This document shows, piece by piece, positions 57,220-64,000 of a stretch of DNA of 64,000 nt (positions are counted from its first letter, which is position 1; each line of letters starts with the position of its first letter). Origin of the DNA: Caenorhabditis remanei (Eukaryota > Nematoda > Chromadorea > Rhabditida > Rhabditidae); NCBI RefSeq assembly GCF_010183535.1, contig NC_071330.1, positions 13,373,717-13,437,716 on the forward strand, written 5' to 3'. The notes beneath the pieces are model-generated. The model searched no databases and had not been told where the DNA came from. It saw only the letters and a program-made list of their open reading frames with translations. The position numbers and the translations under genes are program-made.

Positions 57220-57739
57220 CAAATAATGTTGAAAAATAATAAAATTCAATAAATATCATCTTCTCTTTTTGTTTTATTCTATCATCTAGAAAATTCTAAA
57301 TTCAATAATGTGCATCTTGTATTTATCCATATTTCTCAAAGCCCGGTCCGGGAAGGCGCGGGTGAAAAAAATAACTATTTTATTCCAAAATTTAAGAAAT
57401 TTTTTGAATTTTTCATCGAAAATGTGGCAATTTTGATGTTTTTTCAAAATTTCTTATAATTCTGAATCGTAGTAAAAAAGTTGACGTTTTCGCGTCACGC
57501 CAGGTTCCGACTGTTGGTTCTTGGCAATGTGCCAAAATCTTTCAGCATTTTTTTTTCCATAATACATAATACATATGTCAGTTAAGGTTTTACCATCTCC
57601 CAAAGATCAAGAGCGTCAACGTCACGCCAGACTCATCATACACGGGTCCAAGCTGTTAGAGATGTGTATCAGAATGTTAATTAAAAAAAAGAAACCGTTG
57701 AATTCTTTTTTTCAGAAAAAAATCGGGAACATAAGTCCT

Positions 57740-57890
57740 TCCTAAAACGCGTCAAGGACACACCCGACACCCGTCTATCCGCCCAATCTATCCCTTTTCA
57801 CTTTTCTCATGAATCATAGAAACGGACGGCTGGCCGAATGACCTCAAGAACAAGATTCAAACGGAACTTGACATTAGTTCAAAAAAAAGT
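57740..57890 (+). repeat. Conserved non-coding block, copy 1
   Basis: CTTTTCACTTTTCTCATGAA / TCATAGAAACGGACGGCTGG / CGAATGACCTCAAGAACAAG / ATTCAAACGGAACTTG recurs with few changes at 60,056-60,195. A TATATGAG box lies about 150 bases downstream. Confidence 0.7.
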
Positions 57891-58248
57891 AATATGTTCC
57901 TGTATAAATTCTGTTGTTATAATATAATAGTGAAAAAAGTTTGGCGGAGATAGGAAGATTCACTTTTTGTCAATAGTTCTTCGGACCGGTGGACGCTTAG
58001 AGAATTTCTTTTTTTTCTGTAATTCTTGAACCGGTCTTGAGGATCCCCCAACTATTTATATGAGACGTTCTGAAAAATCTGATCAGTTTACAATTTTTCC
58101 AGATGACTTAATGAATAGATGTCGAACAATTTTTATGATTTTTATTAAGTTCTGATGTTTATTTTGTACTGTATATTTGTAACGGTAGAAGGTAGGCAAC
58201 TACTTAAAACTGTGCCATTTTTATAATAGCTTGGTTTACAGAAGTCAT

Positions 58249-59365
58249 ATGGGAATAGAAAAAGTTCAAGAGTTTTATGGACTGGAAAATCTCAACCAAG
58301 ACCCGGACATCATGAATGAGGAGTTTCCTTGGTGTCAACTGCCCGTCGGATGTAATTTTCATCATCGATTTCTTCGAACAATATGCACATTTTTGTCATA
58401 AAATTGGTGGCAAACGAGGTGAATTGATATTCTTGAAAATTTGCAGAAACTGATTGAAATGAGTTTTTTCAGTGGGGAGACGTCATTTGGAGAGATGAAA
58501 TATTTTCAACCCAAATTGTCTTCGGGAAGGTTAAGAAGAAATAATGAACCATCTATTCACGACGCCACTTCGTCAGATCTGATCTTGAAGATGTTACATG
58601 GTGAGCGATTTTTTAACTGGAAAAAACTACGCCTCGAAGGCAAAATTTGACTATATAATTGGAATCAGCGCGCTTTTTTCAGTTTTCCAACGATATACAG
58701 TACCGGACAAAAAGGTATCAACTTTGGCTGTTTTCAGTGGAAAATGACCAACTTTGACCGTGTATTTTGGTGTCATCTGATTGTCTGATAAACTTGATCT
58801 TGTATGGGTTGTACAGAGCAAAAATAGTACATCATTTTTGTAGTTGATCATTTTTTTGTAGGGACACTACCAGGAAAGTTACAGGATGTCAAAGTGAAAA
58901 TCTCCAAAATTACGATAATATGCATTGAAATTAGTCGATTTCTGGGAGTGATGGGTTTCTTTACCTGTAACTTTCAGGGTTGTGTTCATACAAAAAAATG
59001 GTCAACTGCCAAAATGATGTGTTATTTTTGCTCTGTTCAACCCATATAAACTTGAGTTTATCGGACAATCAGTTGACACCGAAAACAGCCAAAGTTGATA
59101 TCCTTTTGAGAGGTACTGTAGGTCCCATAACTCTGATTCCATGACCTTAAGTTACTGTAACTCCTTGAAAATCAGGCCAAACCATCTCAAATGTTGCAAA
59201 AACCGATATTAAGTTTATCAACAAAAATTTAACAAAAGATTTTTTAACTTAACAAATCATTATTTTTCAGACCACCGAGATGAAATATGCAGATTCAAAA
59301 TGTCAAGCTGTCTGTGCCATTCCCAATCCCAATGCTTTTTAATGGGTCTATTCTGGAGGTAGTAA
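58249..59365 (+). CDS. Possible small spliced gene, function unknown
   Basis: An ATG at 58,249 opens a 50-codon frame (MGIEKVQEFYGLENLNQDPD...) behind an acceptor-like TTTACAG. A separate segment from 58,448 (SFFSGETSFGEMKYFQ ... SSDLILKMLH) ends at a donor (ACATGGTGAGC, 58,602). It joins in frame across a 670-bp intron to 59,271, giving DHRDEICRFKMSSC, LCHSQSQC and a stop. The Cys spacing is compatible with a small secreted peptide but matches no family I know. The first and second parts do not splice in frame by any border I found. The intron contains the MITE 58,696-59,120. Confidence 0.3.
58696..59120. mobile_element. MITE with ~190-bp inverted arms, TACAGTACC ends
   Basis: TACAGTACCGGACAAAAAGG and ATCAACTTTGGCTGTTTTC at the left are inverted at the right (GAAAACAGCCAAAGTTGATA, GGTACTGTA). 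TA flanks suggest Tc1/mariner-type targeting. The termini match the MITE at 12,869. Confidence 0.8.
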
Positions 59366-60055
59366 AAACAGCAAAAAACTATTTTTTGCTAGTAAAACCG
59401 TTTTTTGCTTTTTTGCTACCTCCAGAATAGCCTCATAAAATAAATTCTCAATAAAATTGTTTAAAATTATCTGTTGTTTAAATTTTAATCGTGAAAATTA
59501 AAATTTCAATAGAACCGGTATTTCTTATCACTAGTCTTGCTCTGCCGACACTGAAAAGAATAAATTATTAAGAAAATATGACTAAACATATCAAATTTTC
59601 GAAACGATACTCAAAATGAGTTTCACAACAAAAATTGTATATTATATCTATTTTCAAAAATGGAAACCGACGTATTCTTTTATCCGATTTTTTCCAGAAC
59701 TTGCAGTTTGAAATCAATATAAAGGAGAACTGAAATCTTTTTTTTCAGAATCTGATACTTCAGAAAATTCTGAACAACTTTCATAGTTGGAGCATGTGCT
59801 AAAAATTGCTCTGAACGCTCTATATTCCCGTTTTCCCGGCTCAAAAGTAGCCTTCGTGGAAGAGTTTTCCCACGCGAATTTTGCAAAATGATTTCTTTTT
59901 ATTTCTCGATTTATTGTTTTCTTGCTTTCTTGCTTTTTTCTACAAAATTTCGTGTTATTTTCAATTTATAACGTAAAAAAAGAAGAAAAAAGTCATCCTT
60001 TAAACCAAAAGAGAAAATTCTCAAAACTAATTCCTCAACAAATCATAATTACTAC
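59366..60055. other. No gene recognised
   Basis: An inverted CTGGAGGTAGTAAAAACAG / TTTTGCTACCTCCAGAATAG hairpin lies at 59,350-59,430. The rest is AT-rich without coding signal. Confidence 0.45.
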
Positions 60056-60195
60056 CTCAAACGCGCCGAAGACTCACCGGACACCCGTTTAATAGTGTCT
60101 TTCCCTTTTCACTTTTCTCATGAATCATAGAGACGGACGGCTGGCTAAATGACCTCAAGAACAAGATTCAAGTGGAACTTGGCATTGGTTTTGAA
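60056..60195 (+). repeat. Conserved non-coding block, copy 2
   Basis: Second copy of 57,740-57,890, followed by TTTTATATAGATCG (a TATA-type box) at about 60,240. No gene resembling the one at 58,249 follows. Confidence 0.65.
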
Positions 60196-60693
60196 TTATT
60201 GTTTGAAAGGGAACACCGGTATTCCAAAAATTGAGTGTTTTATATAGATCGACTCAGAGTTTTGGGAAGAAGGAAAAAGTCTTTTGGAGCCAAGTCCGAA
60301 AATTTGTTCTAGAAGTCTTTTTTTTTTGACCCGGTTTGCAAGTTTGCTTTTTGACGGGCACTGTCTATCGTTCGTTTCTCCGCAAGGGATATCTCTTTTT
60401 ACATTCAAACTGTCTCTCCGCTCGTGTCGATCAAGATAATACGGCTAATACACGGATATCGGCATTCGTCAAAAATTCATACTCATTCCAGATGAATGAG
60501 AGCCAACCAAAAAAACAATGGAAAAAATAATGAAGGCGCCCTCCTTTAAAATACTTTTGAATTTCACCAATTACTCATAGTCAGATCGATTAAATCATTG
60601 AATTCCATTTCGTGTCTGTTTGAAAAAAAAAACCGGAATAGCCTTCCGTCAAGATTGTTCCTTTCCTCTTTTTCCTAAAATCGTCACTCTTAA

Positions 60694-61319
60694 AGGTGGA
60701 CAAAACTCAACTCTGATATTTTCATAGAATAATGTATGAGTACCGGTGAGTTCATTTTCATATCGATAAAATTTTAAAAATCGGTCTGGAACCCGCTGAG
60801 AGCGATCGCCGGTGAGTTTGGGCATTTCGGTGGCCTAGAAATTCGACTTCGGCCATGTTGAATTTTTCAAATTTTAACGCTATTTTCGGTCATTTTTGTT
60901 GTTTTCTTTCAATAATTTCGAAAGTAAACGGCAAAAATTGATTGAATTATTACAAAAATGTTAGAAAAAACGAAGAAAACTCGAAAAAAACAACATTTTC
61001 GAAAAAGTTCTAGAATGTTCCACGCCCACAGAAATGCCCAAACTGTTTCGGCGCTCGTTCTCCGCGGGGAATGAACCGAATTGAAAAATTCTTGAAATAT
61101 GAAGATGAACTCACGGAAATGAACAAAGGAACATACGACTGAACTCGAATTTCTGAGCCATACCGCCAATTTTCACCAGCCACCGAAATGCCCAAACTCA
61201 CCGGCGATCGCTCTCAGCGGGTTCCAGACCGATTTTTAAAATTTTTTCGATATGAAAATGAACTCACCGGTACTCATACATTATTCTATGAAAATATCAG
61301 AGTTGAGTTTAGTCCACCT
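60694..61319. mobile_element. 626-bp fold-back element flanked by TTAA
   Basis: AGGTGGACAAAACTCAACTC at the left and GAGTTTAGTCCACCT at the right are inverted, and the arms match for about 130 bp. TTAA lies at both borders (60,690-60,693 and 61,320-61,323), the target duplication of piggyBac-type transposons. A related sequence at 63,460-63,520 reads CCTAAAATCATCACTCTTAT then CCCCAAGACGTCCTACTGAA without the insert, effectively an empty site. Internally, CTCTCAGCGGG / CGATTTTTAAAATTT blocks are repeated. Confidence 0.8.
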
Positions 61320-61324
61320 TTAAT

Positions 61325-61432
61325 CTCAAGACATCCTACTGAATGGACTGTCGAAACTTTATGTTATATTGATTTTTATTGAAATCTGAGCTGTATTTTC
61401 TAATTATTGGATTAATTTTAACAATTTGAGGT
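61325..61432 (+). promoter_or_regulatory. Promoter/first-exon cassette, copy J
   Basis: CATCCTACTGAATGGACTGT, CGAAAC, TTGATTTTTATTGAAATCTG and a donor AATTTGAG followed by GTAACA. The next acceptor (AATTTTCAG, 61,479) opens the helicase fragment. Confidence 0.6.
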
Positions 61433-61479
61433 AACACCATATTTTTCTTAAGCTTTGTAATAAAAATACTAATTTTCAG

Positions 61480-62040
61480 GAACAGGAAAATCTTTTTTCA
61501 TTAAAACTTTTGAAACTCTAACCCCACAAATCTCACAGCCAATGCTCTAGAAGCAAAGCCTGTCTACAAGTTTTGTCGCTGGACCCCCGGTATAGGACGG
61601 CTTCAAATACGAGTATGACCCAAACTTGGAAATAGTCATCGCTGACGAGGTTGGGTGCATGAATGCCCATATCCTCGAAGTATCCAAGATGACTCACCGT
61701 TCGGAGGATGTTCAGTTATTTTGGTGGGAGACTTTCTCCAATTTCCCGCAATCGAAGAAATGAATAGCGAGACTGAAGAAAGGGAAACGTTTCAATTGTA
61801 CAATGGTAATTCAAAATGTAATTTTTTTTCCAAAGATTATCATTGTACTATTTTGCAGCAAAAGATGATCTGATCTACCTTAAAAGTCAAACAATATGTC
61901 CTGAAATCGCACTCAAATACATTCGTTGGCTAGAGCACCTTGATCCCGATTTGAAGCCTGTGAGAAGGAGAAGAAAAGATCAAAGTGCAAGGACACGAAT
62001 ACTACGTGTTTAAACAACGTGATATTCTTGAGGTATTGAG
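61480..62040 (+). pseudogene. PIF1/Helitron-type helicase fragment
   Basis: GTGKSFFIKTF (Walker A) follows the acceptor directly; then, after a stop, LEIVIADEVGCMNAHILE (Walker B, DE). After a frame change FGGCSVILVGDFLQFPAIEE appears, the signature third motif of PIF1-like helicases. DDLIYLKSQTICPEIALKYI follows after a short intron. Stops and frame changes separate the motifs, so it is dead. Such helicases occur as host PIF1 and in Helitrons; no Rep domain was seen. Confidence 0.65.
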
Positions 62041-62640
62041 GAAATGTAAATTTTGATTGTTTTTATTTTTTAAAATTAGATGTATGGATGCATGTGGCAT
62101 GGTTGTATACTACTCGTGATGTAAAATGCCCAAAAGGATCGACGTTACAATGGGAGTGCTTTATGATGCAACAATGGCAAGAAAATCTTTACTGGCTTCA
62201 CTGTGTCATCAATTTGGGAATGTGAAATCAAGTCCGAGTTGAAAAAGAATAGAGAAACCCCGTGGATCCCTATTTTTAAAATATTTTTTCAATAAAACTT
62301 TTTTATATTTTCCAATGTAAAAAGAATGTTAAATCAAAGAGACATTGTCTTCTTTCGGCAGAACGTGAAGAGTGTTTTATTGAAAGATTTTAATCTTGGG
62401 GCCACTCGACAAGGAAACATTCAACAGTCTCACATTTCCTTTTTCCCTGTCGTCTGCATCTCTCTGTTTCCTCATAAACAAAAAAGTACAGTACCCCAAT
62501 TAAGAAAACGCAATTGGGAGCCGAGTTTCGAGGTCATGAGCAATATTATATAAAGGGAAATTTTCAAAAATGCGGGAACTTGTTTCCCCCGTCTTGAATA
62601 GTTTTCTGTTTCTGAAGTTTTTATTAAAAACTTGAAAAAA
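62041..62640. other. No gene recognised
   Basis: AT-rich sequence following the helicase remnant, with short frames only. Confidence 0.45.
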
Positions 62641-62649
62641 AAACGATAA

Positions 62650-62905
62650 AGTCATAATTACAGTAACCCTATGGGATCCAGGATCCAAAAATCAAGATCC
62701 AACTACAGTAGCCTATAGGATCGAAGGATCGGGAGGGATCTGACTACAGTAACCCAGTTACAGAACTCCTCCTGAGACTACAGTACCCCCGATTCTGGAT
62801 CTTAAATTCAGAATAGTACAGTAACCAATAGGATTAGATATCTAGCACCCAGGAAACTACAGTAATCCATAAATTCAGGATCCTGGATCTCAAATCCAAT
62901 GGGTT
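62650..62905. repeat. Cluster of CTACAGTA(A/G)CC repeats
   Basis: Seven occurrences of (C/T)(T/A)ACAGTA(A/C)(T/C)C, mixed with GGATCCAGGATCC and CCTATAGGATCG words. Confidence 0.65.
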
Positions 62906-62984
62906 ACTGAAAAATTGTGAAAAAAATTGATAGAAATTGAACCGTTAAGGTGGAAAAGTTCCATAAAACTTGAGTAATTATAAT

Positions 62985-63140
62985 TAATAACTAATCATAA
63001 CTTTGATACCATAATCATTATACCACCCGCGTAGATCTTATCTCTGACAGGGTGTTTTTTTCTTTTCTTTTCATTCTCGGGGATCTTATCTTTAATTAAG
63101 TAGGTGCTTTCCTGCGTTTTCGGAGATCTTACCTTCGAGA
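62985..63140. repeat. Sequence related to the Maverick arm termini
   Basis: AATAACTAATCATAACTTTG, GTAGATCTTATCTCTGACAG and TTTTCGGAGATCTTA words follow the order seen on the right arm at 36,540-36,690. No AGTAGTG terminus was found beside it. Confidence 0.5.
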
Positions 63141-63484
63141 GGATGTGGAGATAATTAGGAGCGAGCACTTTTGCTTTGGCAAGGGGGCTAATCTTGATGG
63201 GGGGATTATATTGAATGGGGAGAGGGGGAGCCTTCTCTAATCCACTTTGTGGAGGTATTATGAGTGGAGGTCCTATAATCCTATTCCAGGACACATTTTG
63301 GGGGTCATATTTTTGAATTAAGGGGGGAGGGGGGACGCTTTTTGAATTTCACACCAGTAACTCAAATCGGCTTATTATTCGTCCTTGAAAATCACAACTT
63401 GGTGACTACTTGAAACCCAGATTAGCTCTCCGCTATGGTTGCTCCTCCCCTCTTCTTCCTAAAATCATCACTCTTATCCCCAAG

Positions 63485-63595
63485 ACGTCCTACTGAATGG
63501 ACTGTCAAAACTATATTTTATAATGATTTTCTTTGAATTCTGATCTGTATTTTTTCAACACTGTATTTTCATATTTCCATCAGAATATTCTACTA
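63485..63595 (+). promoter_or_regulatory. Promoter/first-exon cassette, copy K
   Basis: CGTCCTACTGAATGGACTGT, CAAAAC, AATGATTTTCTTTGAATTCT then CTGTATTTTTTC. It is followed within 30 bases by the ATG at 63,618. Confidence 0.5.
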
Positions 63596-63617
63596 TTCAA
63601 CGCTAAAGTTCTCATCA

Positions 63618-63680
63618 TGGCTACCCTCAGTGACGAACAAGAATTCTACATTCGAAAAATTCTAAAAACTATCGAAAAAA
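63618..63680 (+). CDS. Possible first coding exon of a gene running off the window
   Basis: ATG starts MATLSDEQEFYIRKILKT and the exon ends in AAAAAA with the donor GTGAGT. Cassette K lies just upstream. Nothing downstream within the window could be joined to it. Confidence 0.3.
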
Positions 63681-63744
63681 AAGTGAGTTTAAAAAAAATA
63701 GTAAATACTTTTGGCTCTATTTCAGTTTAAATGTCCTTTGAAAA

Positions 63745-63905
63745 CTTGAACGTCCCAAAAAACATTTAGACGTCCCTTAAAACACTAAGACGTCCCTTAA
63801 ACGTCCTTTCGGATCTCAAATATGTTCAAAAATGTTTAAATGGTCCCAAAAAAGCATTTAGACGTCCCAAAAAACATTTGAACGTCCCAAAAAATGTTTA
63901 GACCA
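63745..63905. repeat. GACGTCCC minisatellite
   Basis: About seven units of the form (A/T)GACGTCCC(A/T)(A/T)AAAA separated by CATTTA or ACACTA. Confidence 0.75.
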
Positions 63906-64000
63906 GAGTTGCGCGGAATTCCGACTTCCGACTTCCGGATTAGAAATTTTACTTCCGACTTCCGACTTCCGACTTCCGGATTACAAATTTTACTTCCGAC
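63905..64000. repeat. ACTTCCG-repeat element, copy 4, cut by the window edge
   Basis: Starts AGAGTTGCGCGGAATTCCG and runs into ACTTCCGACTTCCGG repeats. The start matches the ends of the CCGGAAT- and GCGGAAG-type elements in inverse orientation. Confidence 0.7.

Overview
The window is nuclear DNA of a nematode, most likely a Caenorhabditis species. Evidence: short introns with GTAAGT/TTTCAG borders, candidate trans-splice acceptors just upstream of start codons, worm-expanded gene families (F-box with FBA_2, DUF3557-like, BTB/T1, a CYP13-like P450), very many fold-back repeats and the ubiquitous CTACAGTAACCC-type repeat words. All coding calls come from reading exons by eye; nothing was searched against a database.

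Layout. 1-7 kb: two tandem paralogous multi-exon genes of an unrecognised acidic/Ser-rich family, each with a related upstream repeat block. 7-16 kb: a graveyard of retroelement pieces (an LTR-like direct repeat pair, a BEL/Pao-type gag fragment, a BEL/Pao reverse-transcriptase fragment) with MITEs inserted. 16.8-17.1 kb: a fragment of an Argonaute PIWI domain. 17,867-36,740: an almost perfect 18.9 kb palindrome (arms of about 9.34 kb, spacer 203 bp) flanked by a 6-bp direct repeat CTTATT and beginning 5'-AG. Each arm holds a protein-primed type-B DNA polymerase fragment, an F-box gene with one in-frame stop, a broken gene with several lesions, and two spliced genes of unknown function. I read it as one insertion of a Maverick/Polinton-derived element whose two halves are head-to-head copies. 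37-42.5 kb: repeats, a degraded spliced gene and a 789-bp palindrome. 43-50 kb: two minus-strand genes (DUF3557-like and BTB/T1) separated by a tandem repeat array. 53-57 kb: a complete P450 whose introns are full of one fold-back family and whose initiator codon looks lost. 57-64 kb: repeats, a PIF1-type helicase fragment, a TTAA-flanked fold-back element, and the start of a possible gene at the right edge.

A recurring theme is a roughly 100-bp cassette (TACTGAATGG, then a T-rich block resembling TTTTTATTGAATTCTAATTT, then a splice donor) found at least twelve times on both strands. It sits just upstream of unrelated coding remnants (gag, RT, PIF1 helicase, genes inside the palindrome). It looks like a shared promoter plus untranslated first exon that has been spread by, or among, mobile elements. 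This and the palindromic Maverick are the two observations most worth following up.
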